Of a DNA stretch of 64,000 nucleotides, positions 51,971 through 60,513 are shown in pieces. Position 1 is the first letter of the stretch, and every line of letters begins with the position of its first letter. The notes beneath the pieces are model-generated. The model saw only the letters and a program-made list of their open reading frames with translations. It made no database searches and had not been told where the DNA came from. The DNA is taken from NCBI RefSeq assembly GCF_002289565.1, contig NZ_NTFY01000013.1:1-64000 (forward strand). Direction: 5' to 3'. Both the position numbers and the translations under genes were made by a program. The stretch is from Rhodopirellula sp. SM50. Its GTDB lineage: Bacteria > Planctomycetota > Planctomycetia > Pirellulales > Pirellulaceae.

Positions 51971-53559
51971 CCAGCGCCGAGATGGGAGCCGAAGGAATCT
52001 TGGGCCTGTTGATCTATTCGGAATCCGTTGACGCCGGTCGCATTCTCAGTCAAGAGGCCGGCTATGGGATGCTGTTGTTGTTCGGATTGGCGTGGATCGG
52101 TCTGGGCATTTGGTGGGGCCGCCGGGCGACGTCCTATGACGGGTTTGCCGTGGCGGGCCGGAACGTCGGATTGGCCCTCGGCACGGCCACGGCGGTGGCG
52201 ACTTGGGTGACATCCAACACGACGATGTTGGCGCCGCAGTTCGCGTTGCAATTGGGCATTTGGGGTGCGTTGGCGTACTCGACGGCCAGTTTCGGATTGT
52301 TCGCGTTTGCTCCGCTGAGCGGTAGGATTCGTCGCTTGATGCCGCACGGCTACACGGCGGTCGAGTTTGTTCGGCGTCGGTACGGGCGTTTGGGCTCGAT
52401 CCCGTTTTTAATCATCTCGCTGTTCTACGCGATGACGTGGTTGATCTCGATGGCGATGGCGGGCGGCAAATTACTCAACGCACTCTCGGGCATTCCTTAT
52501 GAAGTCGGGATGACGGTTGTGTTAGCGGTGTGTGTGCTGTACACGCTTTTCGGCGGCATGTACGCGGTCATCGGAACGGACTTTGTGCAAAGCATCATCA
52601 TCCTGATCGGGCTGGTTGTCGTCGCGATCGCGGTGCTGCTGCATGTCGATATCGCGGACGTTCATCATCAGTTGCAAGACGATCGACCGATGCTGTTGTC
52701 GGTTCTGTTTCCGGCGGCATTGATGGCACTGTTCAATAATATGCTGTTCGGTTTTGGCGAAATTTTTCACAGCAACGTGTGGTGGAGCCGCGCGTTTGCG
52801 ATGCGTGAGGGGGTTGGGCCCAAGGCGTATTGTTTGGGAGGGTTGCTGTGGCTGCCTGTTCCGATCGTCGCCGGGTTTTTGGGCTTGGCCGCGCCGGCCT
52901 TGGGGATCGGAGTCAGCCAACCCGACACGGTCGGGCCGTTGGTTGCCGCGACATTGTTGGGCACCGGCGGGGCGTTGTTGGTGTTCGTGGTGGTGTTTTG
53001 CTCGCTGGCGTCGAGCATCGACAGCTTGTTGGCTGCGACGAGCGACTTGGTCGTCAACGACATTGCCGAGCCGCTGGCGAAGCGGGTCACGGGGAATCGC
53101 GCCAGCGACGCGATCAAGCGGCGTTGGTCGCTGTTTGCGATCATTGGGTTGGGGGGAGTCACCTGGTGCGCCGCTTATCCCAACGTGGGCACCCTTGCGA
53201 CGGTTTTGTTTTTTGCCGGACCGATGGTCGGAAGTTGCATTTGGCCGATCATCGGTGGTTTGTATTTTCGTCGTTCCAGTCCGATCGCGGCTTGTGCCTC
53301 GATGGTGGTCGGCACGTCACTCGGGTTGGTGGCGTATTTTGCGATCGGATGGTTTGTCGCGTCGTTGATCGGGGCGGCGACTTCCGGGGTGGTGTTCTTG
53401 ATAGGGATGTATTTGTACCCCGATGACTTTGATTTCGGATTGTTGTCTGATTCGCCGGGAACGCCGCAGTCAGGCGGTGGCGAAGAGGGTGGCCCCATCG
53501 ACCCCAATGGACGAGGTGTTATGGTTGGAGATATTCCTAAGGAAGGAGAAACGCGATGA
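51967..53559 (+). CDS. Sodium:solute symporter of the osmolyte operon
   Basis: A 530-residue SSS-family transporter with about 13 hydrophobic segments. Family marks are GFAVAGRNVGLALGTATAVA, GGMYAVIGTDFVQSIIILIG, LASSIDSLLAATSDLVVNDI and FAGPMVGSCIWPIIGGLYFR. It starts in the stop of the Fn3-like membrane protein and ends in the start of a 40-residue membrane peptide, so three proteins are coupled. Proline/betaine/choline or an unusual amide could be its substrate. A strong Shine-Dalgarno (AAGGAAGGAGA) for the next small gene lies within its 3' end. Confidence 0.9.
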   Translation: MTSAEMGAEGILGLLIYSESVDAGRILSQEAGYGMLLLFGLAWIGLGIWWGRRATSYDGFAVAGRNVGLALGTATAVATWVTSNTTMLAPQFALQLGIWGALAYSTASFGLFAFAPLSGRIRRLMPHGYTAVEFVRRRYGRLGSIPFLIISLFYAMTWLISMAMAGGKLLNALSGIPYEVGMTVVLAVCVLYTLFGGMYAVIGTDFVQSIIILIGLVVVAIAVLLHVDIADVHHQLQDDRPMLLSVLFPAALMALFNNMLFGFGEIFHSNVWWSRAFAMREGVGPKAYCLGGLLWLPVPIVAGFLGLAAPALGIGVSQPDTVGPLVAATLLGTGGALLVFVVVFCSLASSIDSLLAATSDLVVNDIAEPLAKRVTGNRASDAIKRRWSLFAIIGLGGVTWCAAYPNVGTLATVLFFAGPMVGSCIWPIIGGLYFRRSSPIAACASMVVGTSLGLVAYFAIGWFVASLIGAATSGVVFLIGMYLYPDDFDFGLLSDSPGTPQSGGGEEGGPIDPNGRGVMVGDIPKEGETR

Positions 53560-53678
53560 CGTTTTCCCTCTGGTTTCTGGAGTTGATTGTGGTGGGTGGA
53601 CTTACGCTATGTGGCGTGGGTGCGGCGGCACTCATCGTGTTTTGGATCCTCGACTTTAAAGAAAAAAGAATCTGGTAG
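53556..53678 (+). CDS. 40-residue single-span membrane peptide
   Basis: A 40-residue protein (MTFSLWFLELIVVGGLTLCG, then a second half ending FKEKRIW). It has one long hydrophobic helix and a basic C-terminus. Its ATG overlaps the symporter stop (ATGA), and AAGGAAGGAGA at about 53539-53549 is a strong ribosome-binding site. It is a good small-protein partner of the transporter, as is common for SSS systems. No family was recognised. Confidence 0.75.
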   Translation: MTFSLWFLELIVVGGLTLCGVGAAALIVFWILDFKEKRIW

Positions 53679-53688
53679 ACCCGTACTG

Positions 53689-54768
53689 ATGATGAACACG
53701 ACACAAAGGCGCCGTGCGTTGACGGAGTTTGCGACCAATTCGAAAGGCCGCAAATTGGATCCCAAGGATCTGCTCACTCACACCGACATGCAGGTCGACT
53801 GGGAGACGCTGCACAAGCTTGCGGGCACATCGATCGTCAATCCGCGGCAGTTCGACCGCGAGACCGTGGTGGCGATCGCCCAGTTGGCCGCGTTGTTGGA
53901 AACGCGGAATGTGGAGATGAAGAAGCCGCTGGACGGGAAAATCGCGATCACGGCGTTTTTCGAAGCGAGCACGCGGACGCGATTGTCGTTCGAAAGCGCG
54001 GTGCTCCGATTGGACGGAAAGGTCCTGTCGGTCCCCGACGGGCAGGTCACCGGCATCGCCAAGGGCGAGTCGTTGGCCGACATCGGCGAGATGTTCAATA
54101 CTTACGGAGATGTCGTCATCATGCGGCATCCCGAAACCGAAAGTGTCGAGGAGATTCAAAAGAATCTCGAGCGTCCGCTGATCAACGCCGGCAACGGCAG
54201 CGGTCATCACCCGACCCAGGCGCTGCTGGACTGGTACACGTTGCTGAAATGGCGGCCGGAGTTGAGTGACCCGTCGTGCCCGAACGACAGGAAAATTCAT
54301 TTGGGAATCGTCGGCACGCCGGGATCGATGCGTGCGGTCAAGAGTTTTCTGCGTCTGTCGCTGATGTTCGTCGATTCGGTTTCCAAAATCACCTTGGTTT
54401 CCGAAATGGCCGACCCGGTCGGATTGGATTTGACCGAGCCGATCGAAGAGTCGCCGATTCCGATCGAGATCACCAATGATGTCCAGCAGGTTTTGCCGAC
54501 GCTGGATGTCGTCTATGTCAACTCGATCGCGTTTCTCGGTGACAGCTACCGGAATCTGGACAGCCGGTACGCGTTGGATGCGTCGAGCAATTTGCAACCG
54601 GGTGCGGTGATCATGCATCCGCTCGCCCGCAACGAGGAACTGTCCGAGGATTTGGACGAATCGGAACACAACCTTTATTTCGCCCAAGCCGCGGGCGCCG
54701 TGTTCGTCCGTCAAGCCGTGTTGGCCGCCGTCTTGAATCGGCTGGACCGGATTTCGGAACTTTGCTAA
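53689..54768 (+). CDS. Divergent aspartate-carbamoyltransferase-like enzyme
   Basis: A 359-residue protein of the aspartate/ornithine carbamoyltransferase family, about 50 residues longer at the N-terminus than usual. The carbamoyl-phosphate site is present: STRTR (94-98, in FEASTRTRLSFES), KGESLADI (the 80s loop, Lys125), MRHPE and HHPTQALLD (173-181). The amino-acid site differs: the usual LRxQ.ER stretch is replaced by YVNSIAFLGDSYRN (276-289), DxKxxR is replaced by GTPGSMRAVKS (209-219), and HPLPR is HPLAR (310-314). So it probably carbamoylates an amine other than aspartate. Its operon also holds an amidotransferase, a carbamoylase-type hydrolase and a cysteine hydrolase, so N-carbamoyl-glutamine or similar is a likely product. 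A second ATG at 53692 is possible. Confidence 0.85.
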   Translation: MMNTTQRRRALTEFATNSKGRKLDPKDLLTHTDMQVDWETLHKLAGTSIVNPRQFDRETVVAIAQLAALLETRNVEMKKPLDGKIAITAFFEASTRTRLSFESAVLRLDGKVLSVPDGQVTGIAKGESLADIGEMFNTYGDVVIMRHPETESVEEIQKNLERPLINAGNGSGHHPTQALLDWYTLLKWRPELSDPSCPNDRKIHLGIVGTPGSMRAVKSFLRLSLMFVDSVSKITLVSEMADPVGLDLTEPIEESPIPIEITNDVQQVLPTLDVVYVNSIAFLGDSYRNLDSRYALDASSNLQPGAVIMHPLARNEELSEDLDESEHNLYFAQAAGAVFVRQAVLAAVLNRLDRISELC

Positions 54769-54803
54769 CGACACCACGATAGAGATTAATACGGAAGGCA
54801 CAC

Positions 54804-56726
54804 ATGTGCGGAATCACTGGATTTTGGAACCCCGCGCGGACGAACGAGCGCGAGCTGCGTTTCACGCTAGACCAAATGTTGGACGTGTTGGACCATCGCG
54901 GTCCCGACGAACGGGGCAGCAAGTTTTTTCTCGACCAAGGTCTCGCCCTCGGGCACACCCGCCTATCGATCATCGGCTTGGATCACGGGCACCAACCGAT
55001 CGAGACCCGCGACGGTGACTACGCGGTCACGGTCAACGGGGAATTGTATGGTTACAAACGCGAGCGAACCCGGTTGGCGTGTCAGTCGCTCGCCAGCGAC
55101 GGAAAGAGCGACAGCGCGATCACGCTGCCGTTGTATCTGCGGCACGGTTTGTCCTTCGTGGAACGGTTGCGGGGAGAATTCGCGATCGTTTTGTACGACC
55201 ATCGCGAGAAACGTTTGATTCTGATTCGGGATCGATTCGGCATCAAACCGCTGTACTACGCCGTCAAGGACGATGGGATTGTGTGGGGATCGGAGGTCAA
55301 GTCGATCTTGAAGCACCCCAGCGTCGTTCCGCGACTGTGTCCCAAGGCTGCGATCCATCAGATGATGCAGGTCATGGTTCCGGGAACGACGGCATTCGAA
55401 GGCGTGCAAGCGATTCAGCCCGGTCACATGCTGATCGTCCAACGGGTGGGCGATCGCTTGGTGACCGAATCGAAGCGTTGGTGGGATCTGGAGTTCCCCA
55501 CGTCGCACGAATCCGGTGCGGATCCGCAAGAGTATGTCCAAGGCGTTCAGGACCGCTTGATCGACGCGGTCGCGACCCGATTAGAGGCCGACGTGCCGGT
55601 GGGGTGTTACCTGTCCGGCGGCATCGACAGTTGTTCGATTTTGGGATTGGCGACGACGCTGCAGCAATCGCCGGTCAAGGCGTTTACGATCGCCTTTGAC
55701 AGCGATGAATACGACGAATCGAACATCGCTAAGTTGATGGCCGAGCGCACCGGTGCGGAACAAGAGTTGTTGCGGTTGACGGAAAAGGAACTCTACGGGC
55801 CGGCGTTCGAGCGGGCGACGTGGCATGCCGAGCGGACGTTTTACAACACCTTGGCGGTGGCGAAGTGGCACATGAGCCGGCGCGTCCGGGCCTGCAACTA
55901 CAAGGCGGTCATCACGGGCGAAGGCTCCGATGAATTGTTCGGCGGCTATCCGTTCTTCAAACGCGACTGGCTGGGACGCGAAAAAGGGGAAGGGGGTATT
56001 TTTGCCGGCGCCATCTTGGCCGAAGAGGACCAGTTGCACCCGGCCTGGCAAGACCTGTGCGGTTTTACGCCGTCGTGGATTCAACCCTGGATGCTGACGC
56101 TGCGTGCGGCACGTTCGCTGCTGTCGGACGAGTTGATCGATTTGCTGGAGACCTACGATCCGGTCGCCGAAGTCGCTGCGGCGATTGACCCCGACCAGGT
56201 TCGCGGCAGACATCGTTTGGATATCTCGCAATACACTTGGAGCAAGACGATGCTCGAAGGCCAGATCCTGACCTGGGGCGGTGACCGAATGGACATGGCC
56301 AACAGCATGGAAGCCCGACCGGCATTCTTGGACCATCATCTGGCCGAGTATGCGGTGACGATTCCGCCGGACATCCGCATTCGTGACGGCATCGAGAAAT
56401 GGGTGTTGCGCGAAGCGATGGTCAACGTGTTGCCCAGGGAACTTTACGAACGAAAGAAGTTCGCGTTCATGGCACCGCCGGCGCACACGGATCCGGTCAA
56501 GCGAAACGCCGTGCAGGAGATGATCGATCACTGGTTGACGCCGACTCGCATGAACGAGTTGGGAATCTTGGATCACGATCGTGTGGATCAGTTTATTACC
56601 CAGGCATGGCGCGAAACCGACGGCACGATTGCGCGTCGAAATGACATTCTGATGAACCACGCATTACAGCTGCACATGTTGCAGGGACAGTACGTCGAAG
56701 GCATGCCGCTGCCGACGGTCGATTAA
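54804..56726 (+). CDS. Asparagine-synthetase-like glutamine amidotransferase
   Basis: A 640-residue class II amidotransferase. The N-terminal Cys2 nucleophile (MCGITGFWNPA) and DHRGPDERG, GHTRLSIIG and NGELYGYKRE segments form the glutaminase domain (about 1-210). The PP-loop SGGIDS (about 271-276, in GCYLSGGIDSCSILGLATTL) and GEGSDELFGGY form the synthetase domain. It adenylates a carboxylate and aminates it with glutamine nitrogen. Ordinary asparagine synthesis is possible, but the place next to a carbamoyltransferase suggests amide formation on an N-carbamoyl amino acid. It is in line with AsnO-like enzymes that make the osmolyte N-acetylglutaminylglutamine amide. Gap to the next gene is 13 bp. 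Confidence 0.9.
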   Translation: MCGITGFWNPARTNERELRFTLDQMLDVLDHRGPDERGSKFFLDQGLALGHTRLSIIGLDHGHQPIETRDGDYAVTVNGELYGYKRERTRLACQSLASDGKSDSAITLPLYLRHGLSFVERLRGEFAIVLYDHREKRLILIRDRFGIKPLYYAVKDDGIVWGSEVKSILKHPSVVPRLCPKAAIHQMMQVMVPGTTAFEGVQAIQPGHMLIVQRVGDRLVTESKRWWDLEFPTSHESGADPQEYVQGVQDRLIDAVATRLEADVPVGCYLSGGIDSCSILGLATTLQQSPVKAFTIAFDSDEYDESNIAKLMAERTGAEQELLRLTEKELYGPAFERATWHAERTFYNTLAVAKWHMSRRVRACNYKAVITGEGSDELFGGYPFFKRDWLGREKGEGGIFAGAILAEEDQLHPAWQDLCGFTPSWIQPWMLTLRAARSLLSDELIDLLETYDPVAEVAAAIDPDQVRGRHRLDISQYTWSKTMLEGQILTWGGDRMDMANSMEARPAFLDHHLAEYAVTIPPDIRIRDGIEKWVLREAMVNVLPRELYERKKFAFMAPPAHTDPVKRNAVQEMIDHWLTPTRMNELGILDHDRVDQFITQAWRETDGTIARRNDILMNHALQLHMLQGQYVEGMPLPTVD

Positions 56727-56739
56727 CGATGAGAACTCC

Positions 56740-57990
56740 ATGGACTTGAGCGTTAACCTAGAACGAATCAAAAGCGACATCCACGAACTTGCCGAGATCG
56801 GTCGCTGTCGCGACGATCGTGGCATTTATCGGATGGCGTTCACCGATGCGGACATGGAGGGGAAACGCTGGCTCAAGGATCGGATCGAACACGCCGGGTT
56901 TGAGCCTCGGACGGACGGCGCCGTGAATGTTTCGGCCGAGTTGTCGGGGGCGACCGACCAGGCGAGAATCCTGGTCGGGTCGCACATCGACACGGTGCCG
57001 TGCGCCGGAGCCCTGGACGGGACGCTGGGCGTCATCGTCGCCTTGGAATGCCTTCGTTGTCTTCGCGAACAGGGCGTCGTGCCCGAGCGCACGATCGAAT
57101 TGATTGCGTTCAGCGACGAAGAAGGGCGATTCGGCGGGATGTTCGGGTCTCAGGCGGTGTGCGGACAATTGAACCCAGACGTGTTGGCCACGCTTTCTGA
57201 TTTGGACGGCGTGCTACTGGGCGACGAGCTGCGGCGGCACGGATTCGATCCCCTCGGTGCGCTCGATGCGGCGCGCGACCCCGAGACGATTGCGAGCTAT
57301 TTGGAATTGCACATCGAGCAGGGCCCGGTGCTGGATCGCGGTCAGAAATCGGTGGGCATTGTCGACGAGATCACCGGATTGTTTACCTGGTCGGTCAATC
57401 TGAAGGGCGAAGCGAACCACGCCGGAACGACTCCGATGGAGATGCGGCACGACGCCTTCATGGGTTTGGCCGACTTTGCCTCCGCCATCCCCCGGATCCT
57501 GGACGAAAACGGCAGTGCGCGAAGCCGTGCCACGATCGGCAAGGCGCAGATCTTGCCGGGTGCCGCGAACACGGTTCCGGGGATCGTCGAGTTTTCGCTG
57601 GACGTACGGGACACCAGCCCGGAAACGCTGGCCGATCTGGGCAACGCCTTTCGCAAGGCGCTCTCGGCCATCGCCCGGCGCCGGAACTTGATGTTCGAAT
57701 TCCAGCAAAAAAGTTTTTTGCCGCCGGTCGCCGCCGACCCCGTGATCGTCAAACGGTTGCTCCGCCAAGCCGAACGGTTGGAACTGACGCATCTGCAAAT
57801 GCATAGCGGGGCGGCCCACGACGCGCAAATCATGGGTAGCATGGTTCCGGTTGGCATGATTTTTGTTCCCAGTAAGAATGGACAAAGTCACTCGCCGGCC
57901 GAATGGACATCCTGGACGGACATCGAAGCCGGGGCGAACCTGATGCTGCATTCCCTGATGGATCTGGCTAACCCGATTTCAACGAACTGA
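56740..57990 (+). CDS. M20-family N-carbamoyl amino acid hydrolase / allantoate amidohydrolase-like
   Basis: A 416-residue dizinc amidohydrolase. Metal and substrate motifs are VGSHIDTVPCAGALDGTLGV (about 79-98, His and two Asp), IELIAFSDEEGRFGG (Glu pair at about 127), LELHIEQGPVLDRGQ, GEANHAGTTPMEMRH and MHSGAAHDAQIMGSMVPVGM (about 353-372). These are the marks of the hydantoinase/carbamoylase and allantoate amidohydrolase subfamily, which split N-carbamoyl or ureido groups. It would release an amino acid, CO2 and NH3 from an N-carbamoyl amino acid. In this operon it can recycle the proposed carbamoyl osmolyte. It lies 13 bp after the amidotransferase. Confidence 0.92.
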   Translation: MDLSVNLERIKSDIHELAEIGRCRDDRGIYRMAFTDADMEGKRWLKDRIEHAGFEPRTDGAVNVSAELSGATDQARILVGSHIDTVPCAGALDGTLGVIVALECLRCLREQGVVPERTIELIAFSDEEGRFGGMFGSQAVCGQLNPDVLATLSDLDGVLLGDELRRHGFDPLGALDAARDPETIASYLELHIEQGPVLDRGQKSVGIVDEITGLFTWSVNLKGEANHAGTTPMEMRHDAFMGLADFASAIPRILDENGSARSRATIGKAQILPGAANTVPGIVEFSLDVRDTSPETLADLGNAFRKALSAIARRRNLMFEFQQKSFLPPVAADPVIVKRLLRQAERLELTHLQMHSGAAHDAQIMGSMVPVGMIFVPSKNGQSHSPAEWTSWTDIEAGANLMLHSLMDLANPISTN

Positions 57991-58003
57991 CGAAACACGA
58001 CCC

Positions 58004-58777
58004 ATGAACCAAGACGAAAACGAACCGTACGCTTCCCCGTTGCTCGATCCCTCCCACGTCGATCCGCTCCGGGATGTCTATCACGAGGCGATCGTCGACA
58101 ATCCCGAGCGGCAGGAATTGTTGGTCGAGGGGCACACGGCGTTACTGTGCATCGATATCCAGTATCTCGACGCGGCCCGCGGGCACGGCGTCTTTCGCGA
58201 TGCCGAGAACAGCGGTATCCCGATGGAGGCCCAGGAATACTATTTCGACCGACTCGAGCAACTGGTGTTGCCCAATGTGAGACGGTTGCAGGATGCATTC
58301 CGGGCCCGCCAATTGGAAGTGATTCACACGCGAATTCAGGCGCTCACGCGGGACGGCCGCGACCGCAGCAAGGGGCATCGGCGGTTGGGATTGTTGGCCG
58401 CACCGGGGTCACGTGACGCGGACTTTTTGGAGATGGTGGCGCCGGACGAACAGCGGGATGAGATTGTGATCAACAAGACGGCCAGCGGAGTGTTCTCGTC
58501 AACCAATCTGCATTATGTCCTGAATAACATGGGGATTGAGTCGCTGATGGTCGTCGGCGTGTACACGAACGAGTGCGTGGAAACGACCGTCCGCGACGCC
58601 TGTGACCTGGGATACTTGGTGACCGTCGTCGAAGACTGTTGCGCGACGGTGACGCCCGAGTTGCATGAAGCTTCTTTGGCCACATTGTGTGACCGCTACG
58701 CCCGCGTGGCGCGTCTGTCGGATGTCTTGAAAACCATCCGCACGGCTCTGCCATCGGAAGCACCGGTGGATGCGTGA
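58004..58777 (+). CDS. Cysteine hydrolase (isochorismatase-like; N-carbamoylsarcosine-amidase-type fold)
   Basis: A 257-residue protein. The catalytic triad of the family is present: Asp51 (ALLCIDIQYLD), Lys158 (IVINKTASGVFSSTNLHYVL) and Cys191 (VYTNECVETTVRDACDLGY). There is a cis-peptide-type VGVYTNECVE. The first 40 residues are an extension rich in acidic residues. Related enzymes are N-carbamoylsarcosine amidases, nicotinamidases and ureidoacrylate hydrolases, which cut amide or carbamoyl groups. It closes the operon, 13 bp after the M20 gene. It may remove the terminal amide of the proposed osmolyte; N-carbamoylsarcosine hydrolysis to feed sarcosine to the betaine genes is an alternative. 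Confidence 0.9.
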   Translation: MNQDENEPYASPLLDPSHVDPLRDVYHEAIVDNPERQELLVEGHTALLCIDIQYLDAARGHGVFRDAENSGIPMEAQEYYFDRLEQLVLPNVRRLQDAFRARQLEVIHTRIQALTRDGRDRSKGHRRLGLLAAPGSRDADFLEMVAPDEQRDEIVINKTASGVFSSTNLHYVLNNMGIESLMVVGVYTNECVETTVRDACDLGYLVTVVEDCCATVTPELHEASLATLCDRYARVARLSDVLKTIRTALPSEAPVDA

Positions 58778-58985
58778 TCCGCACCACTGGATCGAACGAG
58801 GGGCGGCACCAAACGCGGTGAATTGCTAATCGAACGGACGGTTGTCGCCCCGATGGGGGCCATCCGCAAGCGGGCCTGCATGCCGCCGTCCAGGCACACT
58901 CGACGACCAGAACGATCGATTACAATCGGGCCTGTCAGGCATTCGATGCCCTTCGATTTCGCAATTCACCCATCGCGACCGAATC

Positions 58986-60461
58986 ATGCATTTCCCCACC
59001 AAACAGATCGCGATGGCTGCGTTTGTGGCCATCGCATTGGCGCAGACGACGCGGATCGACGCGGCCACGGCACGCCCGAACCTGGTCTTCATCATCGCCG
59101 ACGACTGCACCTTTCGTGACATCGGATGTTATGGCGGCCAGGCGCACACGCCCCACATCGATGGCTTGGCCGAACAGGGCATGAAATTCACGCGTTGTTT
59201 TCAGGCCGCGCCGATGTGCTCGCCGACCCGACACAACATTTACACCGGTCTGTACCCGGTCAAATCGGGAGCGTACCCGAACCACACGTTTGCCGAGCAG
59301 GGGACGAAGAGCATCGTCCACTATCTGAAACCGTTGGGGTATCGCGTCGCGTTGTCGGGCAAGACACACATCGGTCCGAAAGACGTTTTTCCCTTCGAGT
59401 ACAGCGGCAAACGCAACAACCCCGACATGGAAGCGGTCGATCAACTGCTATCACAGTGCGGTGAGTCTTCCACTCCGTTTTGTTTGTTCGCCTGCTCCAA
59501 TGAACCGCATTCGCCCTGGAACAAAGGCGACGCCTCGCGTTATCCGCCGGAGCAAGTGAAGCTGCCACCGTATTTGACGGACACTCCCGTGATGCGGGAA
59601 ACTTTCAGCCGCTATCTGGCCGAGATCACGTACTACGACAGCCAAGTCGGACAGATCTTGGAATTGATCGACAAACACAAGATGCGTGACAACACGCTTG
59701 TGGTCGTGGTATCCGAGCAAGGCAACGCATTCCCGTTCGCCAAATGGACGTGCTACGGTAATGGGCTTCAGTCGGCGATGATCGTTCGCTGGCCGGGGCA
59801 CGTGAAGGCCGGTTCGGTGACCGATGCGATGGTGGAATACGTCGACTTGGCGCCGACGTTTGTCGAGGCCGCCGGAGGGACACCCGCGGACGTCTTGGAC
59901 GGCAAGAGCTTTGTGCCGGTGCTGACCGGCCAAGCCGACACGCACAAGAATTTCGCCTACGGCATCATGACCACGCGAGGCATCATCAATGGCAGCGATG
60001 CATACGCGATCCGCACGGTGCGAGGTTGGCGTTATCGGCTGGTTTGGAACCTGAACCACGAAACGAAATTTACCAACGCCTGCACCAAGGCAGACTACTT
60101 TCAATCCATGATCCAAGCCGCTCAAGCCGGTGATGCCCAAGCGGCTGAACTGGTCAGAAAGTATCACTACCGACCCGAGTTCGAACTGTTCGATTGTGAA
60201 ACCGATCCCTTGGAAATGAACAACATCGTCAATGATCCAAAGTACGCCAAAGTCGTCTCACGGTTGAAGGATGAGTTGACCGGTTGGATGAAATCGCAAG
60301 GTGACGAGGGAATCCAAACCGAGCACGACGCGATCCTGCATCAAGGCAGGTACAAAGGGATGTCCCGTGAAGAAGCTTATGAAGCGTTTCGTAAACGGGA
60401 AAACAAGGCAAAGCAAACGGAAGGGAAACGGGCCAAGGGCAAGAAACGCAACACGCAATAA
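58986..60461 (+). CDS. Secreted sulfatase
   Basis: A 491-residue sulfatase. The start at 58986 (MHFPTKQIAMAAFVAIALAQ) gives an export signal; the frame is open back to 58842. The metal-binding segment is PNLVFIIADDCTFRDIGCYG, and the formylglycine site is Cys78 in CSPTR (78-82), followed by HNIYTGLYPVKSGAYPN. SGKTHIGPKDVFP and VVSEQGNAFPFAKWT are the later core blocks; the last differs from the more common SDNG form. The C-terminus is Lys-rich (ENKAKQTEGKRAKGKKRN). The subfamily resembles heparan N-sulfatase-like enzymes, but the substrate is unknown. It follows the osmolyte operon by 208 bp and is probably a separate unit. Confidence 0.9.
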   Translation: MHFPTKQIAMAAFVAIALAQTTRIDAATARPNLVFIIADDCTFRDIGCYGGQAHTPHIDGLAEQGMKFTRCFQAAPMCSPTRHNIYTGLYPVKSGAYPNHTFAEQGTKSIVHYLKPLGYRVALSGKTHIGPKDVFPFEYSGKRNNPDMEAVDQLLSQCGESSTPFCLFACSNEPHSPWNKGDASRYPPEQVKLPPYLTDTPVMRETFSRYLAEITYYDSQVGQILELIDKHKMRDNTLVVVVSEQGNAFPFAKWTCYGNGLQSAMIVRWPGHVKAGSVTDAMVEYVDLAPTFVEAAGGTPADVLDGKSFVPVLTGQADTHKNFAYGIMTTRGIINGSDAYAIRTVRGWRYRLVWNLNHETKFTNACTKADYFQSMIQAAQAGDAQAAELVRKYHYRPEFELFDCETDPLEMNNIVNDPKYAKVVSRLKDELTGWMKSQGDEGIQTEHDAILHQGRYKGMSREEAYEAFRKRENKAKQTEGKRAKGKKRNTQ

Positions 60462-60513
60462 GTCGATTGGAGCGAGCGGCGTTTGCCCATCGTATTCGTT
60501 GGTGAGAATTAAA

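Noticed and set aside
53689-54768. Plain pyrB (aspartate carbamoyltransferase) of pyrimidine synthesis
   Set aside because: Aspartate-binding residues are replaced and the gene sits in an osmolyte operon, not with pyrimidine genes.
54804-56726. Plain asparagine synthetase for protein synthesis
   Set aside because: Possible by motifs, but tight coupling to the carbamoyltransferase and hydrolases makes a specialised amidation more likely.
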